Below are positions 16,924-25,977 of a stretch of DNA of 64,000 nt, piece by piece. Origin of the DNA: Eubacterium sp. OM08-24 (GTDB lineage Bacteria > Bacillota > Clostridia > Oscillospirales > Acutalibacteraceae). The stretch lies in NCBI RefSeq assembly GCF_003438075.1, contig NZ_QSTA01000007.1, positions 392 through 64,391 of the forward strand. Direction: 5' to 3'. Under the pieces are notes generated by a model that saw only the letters and a program-made list of their open reading frames with translations, made no database searches and was not told where the DNA came from. Numbering within the stretch: the stretch's first letter is position 1; the number at the start of each line of letters is the position of its first letter. The translations under genes and the position numbers were made by a program.

Positions 16924-17147
16924 TCTAAATCAGCAGGATATACTCCCTGCACAGGTATATTCATAGCCTTTAAAATTTCAATGCTTTCTTCAACTCTGTT
17001 CACAACAAGTAAACTATAACCGCATGAGCCGTTTCTGTATTGCAAAGGAGTGCGTATTATCTGAGTGCGTATTCCTCGTCTTTTGAGTGCCTCTCTACCC
17101 CGTTGCGTATAAGTGAGAGTGCTAAAAACAAAAACAGATTTTTTCAT
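16920..17147 (-). CDS. DUF3343 small protein (putative S/Se carrier)
   Basis: 75 residues from the ATG at 17147 (MKKSVFVFSTLTYTQRGREAL); GGTGA lies 5 bases ahead. A GTG at 17159 is an alternative. The family pattern RTPLQYRNGSCGYSLLV includes a single conserved Cys in NGSCGYS. DUF3343 is annotated as a putative Se/S-carrier-like domain. The stop overlaps the start of the class V aminotransferase, a pairing that fits delivery of sulfur or selenium to the cysteine; this is inference. Confidence 0.85.
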   Translation of the reverse strand: MKKSVFVFSTLTYTQRGREALKRRGIRTQIIRTPLQYRNGSCGYSLLVVNRVEESIEILKAMNIPVQGVYPADLE

Positions 17148-17347
17148 ATTATTCACCACTTTATAAATCTTAATTTTTATATTCTCCCTGTTACATAATA
17201 TGAATTAATTTTTATATGGTTATTTTAATGGGGGTGTATTATTTAGTTGTGGTTTAGCGCGCATAATTTAACAAATTTTAGAATTTTTAATAAGCAAAGC
17301 CAAATTCACGCTGCAATCATGATAAGACTAAACTTTCACATAGCAAA

Positions 17348-17372
17348 AGCGGCACTCACGAGGAGTGCCGCT
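17348..17372 (-). terminator. Terminator of the starch unit
   Basis: AGCGGCACTC / GAGTGCCGCT, 10-bp perfect stem with a 5-base loop, 25 bases after the amylase stop. The minus-strand tail is TTTTG. Confidence 0.85.
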
Positions 17373-17396
17373 ATGCAATAACTTTTGGTTATTTAA

Positions 17397-19799
17397 TTAT
17401 TTAAGGAAAGAAGATGTACCGCCGATCTGGCCATCAATACCTGTAAAGCCATTTGCGCAGCATACATAAACTCTCATATTTGCCTTACCGATTTTTGAAA
17501 CTGTAAGTGTTCCGTTTGTTACATTCTTAACATCACCTGTTACAGCATCTACATATCTGCCGTTAGGAATATTCTTAAATGTAGCACCACTTGATACAGT
17601 TACAAGTGCAAGGCTGTCAATACCGTCTTCTGCACTTGTATAACGGCGGATATAAGACATATCGCCACCTGTTACATAAGAATCAGAAGCTGTGTACTGA
17701 CCTTTCTGAAGAGCAGGGATAGCTCTTCTGATAGCATTAAGCTTTGAAAGGTGAACGCTGAGTGGGCTTGCAAGTGTTTCAGCAACAGTACCTGATGCTG
17801 TGTACTCGCTAAAGTCAGTAGCTGTTACATCACCCTCAAGATAATCGCCGTAGTAAGCACGACCTGTTGTTGAAAGAGGAGCGTTAGGACCAACATCAAT
17901 AACTTCGCCCTTCTGGAACTCAACCTCTGAACCATAGTAAACGCATGGAATACCACGGAATGTAAACATAAGGTCAAGGTTCTCTGCCCAAGTCTGTGTG
18001 CCGCCTGCAAAACGACTCTTTTCATCAGGCTGTTCAGGAGCATAGTCATGAGAATCAACATACATTACATTGTATGTTGCATCATTATAATACTGGTCTG
18101 TGCTCTTAGCAAAGTTATAAGCACTGCTTGCGTTACCAAACATTCTGTGCATCTGGAAGTCAATACCCTCCATACCCGATGCCATAGATCTGTCAGGTGT
18201 GTGGTATGTAATACCGTTTAAGAAAGCATTTTCTGAAGTAGGTTCATCTGTAGGATCATCTTCTTCGAGATAATGATCAAATACAACATTCATATTGTTG
18301 TTGATATCTTCAGCAGAAGTGCCGTAACTCCATAAATCAGCCCACTTATTGTTTGACTCTTTCCAAGTGTAGTAAGGTGTAGATTCCTCTGCGTGGCCAC
18401 GATACCAAATCTGTGTGTAACGAGTACAGATTTCGCCAAACATAAGGAAGTTGTTGTTACCCGATGCCTTTGCAGCAGCATAAAGCTGGTCATTGTACAT
18501 AAGGTTAAGTGCAAGTCTTGGAATATGTCTTACTGTATCAACACGGAAACCGTCAACGCCCATATTGATATAGTCTGAGTATACATCTACGATGTGTTCT
18601 GCTACTGCCGGATTTTCTGTGTTGAGGTCAACACAGTCACCTGCGATTTGAGCAAATTTACAGGTCCAGTCATCCCAGTTAAGGCTCTGGAAATAACCTG
18701 TATGATAATAGTTGTTTGCATTAAATGTGTCAGAATTTGAAATCTTTGCAGAATCATAATCTTTTGCGTCCGGTAAGCTGCCTGTTGAGTTACCTACATC
18801 CGAAGAGTATGTTGTATTCTTCATAAGGTTAAGTCTTTCAGAATACTGAATTCCAGGCTTCTGTGCCCAGTATTCCTCTGCTGAATTAAGTCCGTATGTG
18901 TCAAGAAGCAAGTCTGTAGGAATCATTGACTCTTCAAGATTTGAAAGGTCTTTTGTTGTATCTTTTTCAAAAAGATTGCAGAAATAAGCCTCACCGAAGT
19001 TACCGGTATGCTGGAAAACTACGTCCTGAATAATCTTCATACCTTTTGCGTGAACCTCATCAATAAGATCCTGGTATGTAAAATCATCACTCTCATAACG
19101 AACATCAACGGTTGAGAAGTCCATAGCATGATAACCGTGATAATCATAGCCTGAACCGTTTGTAACTACAGGTGTAATCCAGATAGCTGAAAAGCCAAGT
19201 GCCTTTATATAGTCAAGCTTGTCTGCAAGACCTTTGAAGTCACCACGCCATGCAGGGTCTGAATCAGGGTTATTTGCCTGTGTGTCATCCCAGCAATGAA
19301 CATTGTTGCCTGTATCTCCGTCATAGAAACGGGTTGTCATAACAAAGTAGATAGACTCTTCACGCATATCCACTGAATCAACAGGGTCAATTTCATCAGG
19401 ATTGTACTTTGTCCATCTCTTGTTTTTGTACCACCACTCACCGGTAGTTCTTCTTAATTCAGGTGAATACTGTTTGCCGTCTTTATCTGTAAAAATCATA
19501 TTTACAGCCGTAACATCGTTGATTACATAAGTAAACCAACCGTTTGAAGAGGCAGTCATTTTTTCACCCGGATATGAATCTGACATTGCGCTGTTTGTTG
19601 GAAGTGAATTCCAAAGGTAAACATATGGCTGTGCAAGTTCACTGTTCTGATAATGAATAGTAATGCCTGTTTCAGCTGACGCCGCACCAACCTCTTCGGT
19701 TGTAGCGTCAGCGTCAGCAGCGTTTACAGATACTATGCCTGCTGTAATAACAAGCATTACAGAAAGTACTAATGCACACCATTTTTTAATTTTTGTCAT
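17397..19799 (-). CDS. Secreted alpha-amylase, CBM26 plus GH13
   Basis: 800 residues. Signal peptide 1-27 (cut near VNA-ADA). Residues about 45-132 form a CBM26-type starch-binding module (ITIHYQNSELAQPYVYLW, YPGEKM, EWWYKNKRW). The GH13 barrel follows from about 148: ALGFSAIWITPV, GYHAMDF, GVDGFRVDTVRH with nucleophile Asp421, FLMFGEICTR with acid/base Glu456, and YVDSHDYAPE with Asp585 as third carboxylate. The carboxy-terminal beta domain ends at about 790. There is no dockerin, so it is not predicted to join an amylosome by itself. It lies 42 bases downstream of the CBM26-dockerin gene and shares its transcript. All catalytic residues are intact; it should cleave alpha-1,4-glucan outside the cell. 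Confidence 0.95.
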   Translation of the reverse strand: MTKIKKWCALVLSVMLVITAGIVSVNAADADATTEEVGAASAETGITIHYQNSELAQPYVYLWNSLPTNSAMSDSYPGEKMTASSNGWFTYVINDVTAVNMIFTDKDGKQYSPELRRTTGEWWYKNKRWTKYNPDEIDPVDSVDMREESIYFVMTTRFYDGDTGNNVHCWDDTQANNPDSDPAWRGDFKGLADKLDYIKALGFSAIWITPVVTNGSGYDYHGYHAMDFSTVDVRYESDDFTYQDLIDEVHAKGMKIIQDVVFQHTGNFGEAYFCNLFEKDTTKDLSNLEESMIPTDLLLDTYGLNSAEEYWAQKPGIQYSERLNLMKNTTYSSDVGNSTGSLPDAKDYDSAKISNSDTFNANNYYHTGYFQSLNWDDWTCKFAQIAGDCVDLNTENPAVAEHIVDVYSDYINMGVDGFRVDTVRHIPRLALNLMYNDQLYAAAKASGNNNFLMFGEICTRYTQIWYRGHAEESTPYYTWKESNNKWADLWSYGTSAEDINNNMNVVFDHYLEEDDPTDEPTSENAFLNGITYHTPDRSMASGMEGIDFQMHRMFGNASSAYNFAKSTDQYYNDATYNVMYVDSHDYAPEQPDEKSRFAGGTQTWAENLDLMFTFRGIPCVYYGSEVEFQKGEVIDVGPNAPLSTTGRAYYGDYLEGDVTATDFSEYTASGTVAETLASPLSVHLSKLNAIRRAIPALQKGQYTASDSYVTGGDMSYIRRYTSAEDGIDSLALVTVSSGATFKNIPNGRYVDAVTGDVKNVTNGTLTVSKIGKANMRVYVCCANGFTGIDGQIGGTSSFLK

Positions 19800-19841
19800 A
19801 ATAGTACCTCAATATATTTTAGTTAATCGTCATATGTTAAA

Positions 19842-21428
19842 TTACTGTCCTGCAGCCATCTTCTGAATCATTGTAGCGTCGATAACATCAAGAACACCGT
19901 TACCGTCAATATCACATGTCTTGAAATCATATTTCATACCGCTGTATTCAGCAATGATCATCTGGAGATATGTAGCATCGTTTACATCAACTTTGCCGTC
20001 ACCGTTGCAGTCGCCAAGCATAAACGGAGTTGATGTAGGCTGTACTGAAGTTGTAGGCTGTGTGGTTGGTTTTGGTGTTGTTGGTTTTGGTGTTGTTGTT
20101 GTAGGAATAACAGATGTAGTCGGCTGTGTTGTAGTCGGTACATTCGAATCAGCTGTATAAGTATAAGTCTTTGAAACCTTTGAGTTGTCAGAACCTTCGA
20201 CATATACTTCAACTGTGTATGTTCCCTTTACTGTAGGTACAAATGAGTATGAATCGTTAAGTGTGTAATAAGGAATGTTCTTATTACCGTTTGGATCTGT
20301 AACTACATACTTATAGAAAAGAAGGTTTGTACCTGTATTACCGCCGCCTGCAAGGACTTTAACGGTAGCTTTTGTGTTGAGCTTAATAAAGTTAAGATTA
20401 AATGGTGTTACATTTTTAATAACAGGCTTAACGAGTGTTGAGTCATCTGCAACAGTAAGTGTGAGTGAACGCTCGTTTGTGTTGCCCTTTGTATCAGAAT
20501 ACTCAAACTTGATTGTATATTCACCAACTGCTGATGGTGTCCATACATATGAGTTTGTCGAGCTCATAGGAGATACTACCTTGCCGTTTACAGAAATCTG
20601 ATAGCTGATAGTAGCATTTACAAGGCTATTTGCTGTTGTTGAAAGTGTAACAGCTGTACCTGTATAAATTGTGCTCGATGGGTCTGCTTTATAAGAAGTT
20701 ACCTGAATATCACTTGTATCATATACAGACCAAGTATTTGTCTTGTTGTTGTAAAGGTCGCCTGAACCTACTGTAAGGTCATTTGACTTATTGCTGCCTG
20801 AACTGAAGATAACATTCTTATAAGCCTTATTAGGAGTATAAGACCATACATTATCGCCGATTTCAGTCATTGATTTGCCCGGCCATGCAGCGTTGCTATC
20901 TGTGGTGCTGTTCCACATATAGCAATATACATTTGACCAACCTGCATCATTCTGGCAGTAAATTGGTTTTGCATTGCCCGAAGAAGTTGACGGCTGTGTA
21001 GCCTGTGTCGGCTTAGTTGATGATGTTGCCTGTGTAGCTGAAGTAGCCTGTGTTGGAAGTGTTGTGCCTGAGTAAGCTGACCACTTGCCTGTGCTGAGGT
21101 CATAGATCTGACCGTTGCCGGCATAAGTAAGGTTGCCTGTCTGTTTGCCACTGCCGTTGTTGAAAATAACATTCTTAAAATCACCAGAAACTGTGTAAGC
21201 ATAAACGTCATCTTCAACCTTTGTCATAGCCTGACCAGGCCATGTTGCGTTGTTGCCTGCACCATCTGTCCACATATAGCAGTACAGATTGGTCCAGCCG
21301 TTGTTTGCACGAACGTATACAGTATCGCCTGTTGCTGCTGATACTGCCATACTGCCTGCACAAACTGCTGATACTGCGAGCATAATACAAAGTATTAAGC
21401 TGAGTACCTTGTGCTTTGTTGTTACCAT
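19842..21428 (-). CDS. Secreted starch-binding protein: two CBM26-like modules, Ig-like domains, dockerin
   Basis: 528 residues from the ATG at 21428, fixed by GGAGG upstream; a longer frame to 21491 lacks such a site. Signal peptide about 1-32. Two similar CBM26-like modules lie at about 35-119 and 154-237 (GWTNLYCYMWTDG and GWSNVYCYMWNST, each with WPG and YKNVIF-type ends), joined by a Thr/Ser/Gln-rich linker. Two Ig/PKD-like domains run about 238-425, then a Pro/Thr linker and a type I dockerin at 470-528 (GDCNGDGKVDVNDATYLQ and CDIDGNGVLDVIDATMIQ). There is no catalytic domain. It resembles the starch adherence proteins of the R. bromii amylosome by architecture. First gene of the starch unit. 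Confidence 0.92.
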   Translation of the reverse strand: MVTTKHKVLSLILCIMLAVSAVCAGSMAVSAATGDTVYVRANNGWTNLYCYMWTDGAGNNATWPGQAMTKVEDDVYAYTVSGDFKNVIFNNGSGKQTGNLTYAGNGQIYDLSTGKWSAYSGTTLPTQATSATQATSSTKPTQATQPSTSSGNAKPIYCQNDAGWSNVYCYMWNSTTDSNAAWPGKSMTEIGDNVWSYTPNKAYKNVIFSSGSNKSNDLTVGSGDLYNNKTNTWSVYDTSDIQVTSYKADPSSTIYTGTAVTLSTTANSLVNATISYQISVNGKVVSPMSSTNSYVWTPSAVGEYTIKFEYSDTKGNTNERSLTLTVADDSTLVKPVIKNVTPFNLNFIKLNTKATVKVLAGGGNTGTNLLFYKYVVTDPNGNKNIPYYTLNDSYSFVPTVKGTYTVEVYVEGSDNSKVSKTYTYTADSNVPTTTQPTTSVIPTTTTPKPTTPKPTTQPTTSVQPTSTPFMLGDCNGDGKVDVNDATYLQMIIAEYSGMKYDFKTCDIDGNGVLDVIDATMIQKMAAGQ

Positions 21429-21461
21429 AAGAATTTCCTCCAAATTTTTTGTTATGGTTTT

Positions 21462-21482
21462 TGTGGATAATATAATTCCACA
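21462..21482. promoter_or_regulatory. Palindrome in the leader of the starch unit
   Basis: TGTGGA / TCCACA around TAATATAAT, between the promoter and the start codon. The same TGTGGAATTAT occurs again about 50 bases upstream (near 21533). A regulator site is possible. Confidence 0.45.
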
Positions 21483-21564
21483 TTCTGACAATTATATTAT
21501 ACAACAATGTTTGTTAACTGTTTTTTCTTTTGTGGAATTATTTAATTTTATTGCAAACAAAATT

Positions 21565-21593
21565 ATTATACAATATTTGTATACAATTAACAA
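21565..21593 (-). promoter_or_regulatory. Promoter of the starch unit
   Basis: Minus strand TTGTTA, 17-base spacer, TATAAT, about 135 bases ahead of the ATG at 21428. A second TATAAT lies closer to the gene but lacks a good -35 box. Confidence 0.65.
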
Positions 21594-21661
21594 AAAGCAA
21601 GTGATTTGCAAAAATTAATATCAATATGCACAAATGCAATGTGCATTTTTTGTGATAAATA

Positions 21662-22933
21662 CTAATACCTTTTATTCTTGATTTTATCCCAATAAGCCTT
21701 GTATGCCTGCTCGTTTTTATTGTCGCCGTATTCGTAATAAACTCTGTCACGAATAGTATCGGGCAAATATTGCTGATTTACATAATGATTAGGATAATCA
21801 TGAGGATAGTTATAAAATTGTCCTTTATTGTTATTGTCTTCCCCATCGTAGTGCATATTTTGAAGTTGTCTTGGTACAGGACCGTAATTTCCGAGCTTTA
21901 AGTCCTGAGTTGCACGATTTATTCCCATATAAGCCGAGTTTGACTTTGGAGCATTGCACACCATTACTACGGCATCGGCAAGCGGTATTCTTGCCTCAGG
22001 CAATCCGACTGCCTGAGCAATATCCACGCAAGACTTCACAATAGGAATAAGCTGCGGATATGCAAGTCCAACATCTTCACAAGCACACACCATAAGTCTT
22101 CTGCAAGCGCTCGGCAAATCGCCTGCCTCAAGCAAGCGTGCAAGATAATGCAAAGCTGCGTTGCTGTCACTGCCACGCATACTCTTTTGATAAGCCGAAA
22201 TAATGTCATAATGCTCGTCGCCGTCTTTATCATATCGAACTGCGCTTTTCTGCACAAGCTCGCTTACTATCTCTTCGGTAACGGTTTTAACTCCGTCTTC
22301 CTCATCTGCCACAAGAATAGAAAGCTCAACCGCATTCATTGCTTTTCGTACATCTCCTCCACAACCGAACGCAATTTTTTTGCGGCAGCTTTCGGGAAAA
22401 TCGACCTCTATCTCCTGTTCCTCTGCAATTATATCGGCGGCTCTTTTTACGGCTCTTTCAATCTCTTCGGGCGGTACGGATTTAAATTCAAAAACAGTAG
22501 AACGACTGAGAATAGCATTATAAACATAAAAATACGGGTTTTCGGTAGTTGATGCAATCAGAGTTATAGAGCCGTTCTCAATGTATTCAAGCAAAACCTG
22601 CTGCTGCTTTTTGTTGAAATACTGAATCTCGTCAAGATACAGCAAAATTCCGTTCATTCCCGAAAAAGTGTTAAGCTCCGATACAACCTCTTTTATATCT
22701 GAGGTAGATGCGGTTGTACCGTTCAGCTTTTTCAGAGTTCTGTTAGTTCTTTTAGCTATATATGTAGCAAGTGTAGTTTTTCCCACGCCTGATGGGCCGT
22801 AAAAAATCAAATTTGGAATTTCTCCGCTTTCAATTATTTTTCGTAACGGCTTGTTTGGCCCAAGCAAATGCTTTTGCCCTACTATATCGTCAAGTGTTTG
22901 CGGTCTTATTCTGTCTGCAAGCGGAGTATTCAT
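21662..22933 (-). CDS. rarA: Replication-associated recombination protein A (RarA/MgsA ATPase)
   Basis: 423 residues. AAA+ core with Walker A YGPSGVGKTTLA (46-53), Walker B LYLDEIQYF, and the clamp-loader-like sensor region, then the MgsA tetramerisation domain (YQKSMRGSDSNAALHYLARLLEAGD, RLMVCACEDVGLAYPQ). It acts at stalled replication forks with SSB. The amino terminus MNTPLADRIRPQTLDDIVGQ is typical. It has its own promoter and is a single gene. Confidence 0.95.
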   Translation of the reverse strand: MNTPLADRIRPQTLDDIVGQKHLLGPNKPLRKIIESGEIPNLIFYGPSGVGKTTLATYIAKRTNRTLKKLNGTTASTSDIKEVVSELNTFSGMNGILLYLDEIQYFNKKQQQVLLEYIENGSITLIASTTENPYFYVYNAILSRSTVFEFKSVPPEEIERAVKRAADIIAEEQEIEVDFPESCRKKIAFGCGGDVRKAMNAVELSILVADEEDGVKTVTEEIVSELVQKSAVRYDKDGDEHYDIISAYQKSMRGSDSNAALHYLARLLEAGDLPSACRRLMVCACEDVGLAYPQLIPIVKSCVDIAQAVGLPEARIPLADAVVMVCNAPKSNSAYMGINRATQDLKLGNYGPVPRQLQNMHYDGEDNNNKGQFYNYPHDYPNHYVNQQYLPDTIRDRVYYEYGDNKNEQAYKAYWDKIKNKRY

Positions 22934-22973
22934 AGAGTAAACCTCGTTTCGTTTTGAAAATCATTATATAATT

Positions 22974-23002
22974 ATAGTACATTTGTTCGCACAATTTGTC
23001 AA
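22974..23002 (-). promoter_or_regulatory. Promoter of rarA
   Basis: Minus strand TTGACA, 17 bases, TACTAT, about 40 bases ahead of the rarA ATG. Confidence 0.6.
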
Positions 23003-23019
23003 GAATTTTGGTAAAAAAA

Positions 23020-23049
23020 TCCGTTCCGCCTTTAGTTTGACGGAACGGA
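23020..23049 (-). terminator. glyA terminator
   Basis: TCCGTTCCG / CGGAACGGA with a 12-base loop and TTTTTTT on the minus strand, 35 bases after the glyA stop. Confidence 0.9.
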
Positions 23050-23084
23050 ATATTATTCTTAAAGCGAATTATTTATTAAACAAA

Positions 23085-24341
23085 TTATTCGTAAAGCGGA
23101 TACTTTTTGCAGATTTCTTCAACGCCTGCTCTTACCTTGTCGGCGCTGTTTTCAAAATCATTGAGAACAAGTGTGATATACTCGGCAATCTTGTCCATAT
23201 CTTTCTCATTAAGACCTCTTGTTGTAACGGCAGCAGTACCGATACGAACACCGCTTGTTACGAACGGAGAAAGTGGCTCACCCGGAATAGTGTTCTTATT
23301 TACTGTGATGTAGCACTCATCAAGACGAGCCTCAAGCTCCTTGCCTGTAACGCCTGTATCACGAAGATCCATAAGAAGTACATGGTTGTCTGTACCGCCT
23401 GAAACGAGCTTGTTGCCTCTCTTGAGAAGTCCCTCTGCAAGTGCCTTACAGTTAGAAACAATCTTTGCGCCGTACTCCTTGAACTCAGGCTTTAATGCCT
23501 CGCCAAAGCAAACTGCCTTTGCTGCGATTGTGTGCATAAGCGGGCCACCCTGTGTACCCGGGAAAATAGCCTTGTCAATCTGCTTAGCAAATTCTTCACG
23601 ACAGAGGATAAGACCGCCTCTTGGGCCACGAAGAGTTTTGTGAGTTGTAGATGTAACAAATTCGCAGTATGGAACAGGGTTTGGATGAACGCCTGCTGCA
23701 ACAAGACCTGCAATGTGAGCCATATCTACCATAAGATAAGCGCCAACCTCGTCTGCAATTTCACGAAGTTTAGCAAAGTCGATAATTCTCGGATAAGCGG
23801 ACGCACCTGCTACGATGAGCTTTGGCTTACATTCCTTGGCGATTTCAAGAACCTTATCGTAATCAATTCTGTGTGTAACGCTGTCAACGCCGTAAGGTAC
23901 AAAGTTAAAGTACTTACCTGAAATATTTACGGGTGAACCGTGTGTAAGATGACCGCCCTCGTTAAGATTCATACCCATAACTGTGTCGCCGGGATTGAGC
24001 ATAGCAAAGTAAACTGCTGTGTTAGCCTGAGCGCCTGAGTGTGGCTGAACATTTGCGTGCTCTGCGCCGAAAAGCTCACAAGCTCTCTTGCGTGCGATTT
24101 CCTCTACAACATCTACGCACTGGCAACCGCCATAGTAACGCTTTCCGGGATAACCCTCTGCGTACTTATTTGTAAGCAAGCTGCCCATTGCTGCCATAAC
24201 AGCAGGAGAAACTATATTTTCGCTTGCAATAAGCTCAAGATTTCTTCTCTGTCTTTTAAGTTCAGCTGTCATTGCCTCGCCAACAGCAGGATCATAGCTG
24301 TTGAGGTAATCGAGTGCTGCGATATTAGTTTTTTCACTCAT
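23085..24341 (-). CDS. glyA: Serine hydroxymethyltransferase
   Basis: 418 residues. The PLP lysine lies in [15 protein letters not shown] (about 225-235); [10 protein letters not shown] and the [12 protein letters not shown] substrate loop are intact. It converts serine and THF to glycine and 5,10-methylene-THF, feeding one-carbon metabolism, including thymidylate synthesis by ThyX (this window). It lies 28 bases after dusB, likely on the same transcript, and has a strong terminator. Confidence 0.97.
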   Translation of the reverse strand: MSEKTNIAALDYLNSYDPAVGEAMTAELKRQRRNLELIASENIVSPAVMAAMGSLLTNKYAEGYPGKRYYGGCQCVDVVEEIARKRACELFGAEHANVQPHSGAQANTAVYFAMLNPGDTVMGMNLNEGGHLTHGSPVNISGKYFNFVPYGVDSVTHRIDYDKVLEIAKECKPKLIVAGASAYPRIIDFAKLREIADEVGAYLMVDMAHIAGLVAAGVHPNPVPYCEFVTSTTHKTLRGPRGGLILCREEFAKQIDKAIFPGTQGGPLMHTIAAKAVCFGEALKPEFKEYGAKIVSNCKALAEGLLKRGNKLVSGGTDNHVLLMDLRDTGVTGKELEARLDECYITVNKNTIPGEPLSPFVTSGVRIGTAAVTTRGLNEKDMDKIAEYITLVLNDFENSADKVRAGVEEICKKYPLYE

Positions 24342-24369
24342 AATTATTCCCCTTTATCTAAAATAAATT

Positions 24370-25353
24370 TTAAACATCATAAACAGATGCTAAAGCCTTG
24401 TTTTTAAGTGCGTACAAATCATCAAGCGTACACACCTTGCCCGACTGATTTCTAAGCTCTGCCGCACCACGCATACCTTTAAAGTATCCTGCAATCAGTT
24501 TTCGTGCTTGCAGCATTGCCATATGCTCGCCCTTGTACTCAACCATTTTTTCAATGTGTCGGCACATAACATTGAGCTTTTCTTCAAGAGTCGGCTGTTT
24601 GAGAACGCAATCGGGATTTTCAAGATAAGCGTTTATTTGAGAAAAAATCCATGGATTGCCAAGTGTAGCTCGTCCAATCATTACAAGCCTGCATCCTGTG
24701 TAGTCCATTACTTCTTTAGCCTTTTGGGCAGAGGTAATGTCGCCGTTTGCAATAACAGGAATTGACACCGCATTGCTGACTTCCTTTATAATATCATAGT
24801 CAACAGGCGGCTTATAATACTGTTCTCTTGTTCTGCCATGAACTGTAATTGCCGCTGCGCCTGCCTGTTCGCAAATTTTAGCAACCTCAACTGCATTTAC
24901 AGCTGAGTTATTCCAACCCTTTCGGATTTTAACCGTAACAGGCACATCAACGGTGCTCGTTACTGCTTTTACAATTTCTCCGCAAAGCTGCGGATTTTTC
25001 ATCAATGCACTGCCGCTGCCGTTTGAGCTGATTTTAGGAGCAGGGCAGCCCATATTTATATCAATAATATCGGGCTTGTTTTCCATAGAATGTATAGCAG
25101 CATCAGCCATACATTTGGGATCATCTCCGAAAATCTGAATACCGCATGGTCGCTCATAATCGGAGATTTCCATAAGTTCTTCACTTTTCTTACTGTTGAA
25201 AGAAAGTGCCTTTGAGCTTACCATTTCGCTTACGCAATAGGCAGCGCCAAATTCTACGCAAAGCTCACGATATGCCCTGTCGGTAACGCCTGCCATAGGG
25301 GCAAGCACTGCGTGGGACTTAAATTCAACATTTCCTATTTTTACTTTTTCCAT
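24370..25353 (-). CDS. dusB: tRNA-dihydrouridine synthase (DusB-like)
   Basis: 327 residues from the ATG at 25353 (MEKVKIGNVEFKSHAVLAPMAGVTDRAYRE); AGGAGAG lies 6 bases ahead, so the longer frame to 25410 is not used. FMN TIM barrel with NMGCPAPKISSNGSGSALM holding the catalytic Cys, VTVKIRKGW, and ITVHGRTREQ. It reduces uridine in the tRNA D loop. The ribosome-binding site lies inside the end of the upstream stalk-protein gene, 10 bases after its stop, so the two are coupled. Confidence 0.94.
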   Translation of the reverse strand: MEKVKIGNVEFKSHAVLAPMAGVTDRAYRELCVEFGAAYCVSEMVSSKALSFNSKKSEELMEISDYERPCGIQIFGDDPKCMADAAIHSMENKPDIIDINMGCPAPKISSNGSGSALMKNPQLCGEIVKAVTSTVDVPVTVKIRKGWNNSAVNAVEVAKICEQAGAAAITVHGRTREQYYKPPVDYDIIKEVSNAVSIPVIANGDITSAQKAKEVMDYTGCRLVMIGRATLGNPWIFSQINAYLENPDCVLKQPTLEEKLNVMCRHIEKMVEYKGEHMAMLQARKLIAGYFKGMRGAAELRNQSGKVCTLDDLYALKNKALASVYDV

Positions 25354-25363
25354 ACCGCTCTCC

Positions 25364-25900
25364 TTATGAAGAATAAATATCTCTCTGCTCTCTTCTGCGT
25401 TCAAGCACATAAGATATTTTTGTGCTGAGCAATACGAAAATCAAAACAATTATACCTACAATTACGCAAACCCAATATACAACACCTGCGGCATCATTGG
25501 TTTCGTAACGCTTTGTACTAACTTTTGAAGTTGAAAGCTGGGTAGGCGACACCGTTTCATTGACTACATTATTATTAAAATCATATTCTGTTGTTTCTTC
25601 GTAATACGGCTCTGTCGGTTCTTCGGTATATACAGGCTCCGTATATTTTTCTGTAACTTCTTCGGTATAATATTCTGTCGGCGGCTCTGTGTAAGGCTCG
25701 GTTTCGGGATAGGTTTCAGGCTCGGTATATTGAGTTTCTGTATATTCTGGTTCTGTATAAACCTCGGTTTCCGATACATCTCCGTCATCTATTCCGTCGC
25801 CGTCAATATCAACGGCATTTGTGCCGATTGCAGCCACAAACATAAACAATACCGCAAACAGCATACAGATTGCATATTTTGAAATTCTGTATTTTTTCAT
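25364..25900 (-). CDS. Single-pass membrane protein with acidic Thr/Glu/Pro/Tyr repeats
   Basis: 178 residues, no family recognised. Signal or anchor helix at 9-28, then DIDGDGIDDGD (31-41), which looks like a calcium-binding D-x-D-x-D loop. A low-complexity stalk follows (about 43-106) of repeated YTEP/PYTEP/EEPTEPYY units, then a Ser/Thr-rich stretch, one membrane helix (about 138-160) and a basic tail (ERRREQRD). Topology would put the stalk outside. It is followed at once by dusB. The stalk may be a spacer at the cell wall; its function is unknown. Confidence 0.75.
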   Translation of the reverse strand: MKKYRISKYAICMLFAVLFMFVAAIGTNAVDIDGDGIDDGDVSETEVYTEPEYTETQYTEPETYPETEPYTEPPTEYYTEEVTEKYTEPVYTEEPTEPYYEETTEYDFNNNVVNETVSPTQLSTSKVSTKRYETNDAAGVVYWVCVIVGIIVLIFVLLSTKISYVLERRREQRDIYSS

Positions 25901-25977
25901 TACATTACTCCTTGCGGATACATATATTCAAATTATACCAAAAGTCGCAATATATTGCAAGCTATTTTTACATTTAA

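Noticed and set aside
17397..19799. Amylase as a truncated dockerin protein
   Set aside because: The reading frame ends after a complete GH13 beta domain, no dockerin-like sequence is seen between the stop and the terminator, and the terminator follows at once.
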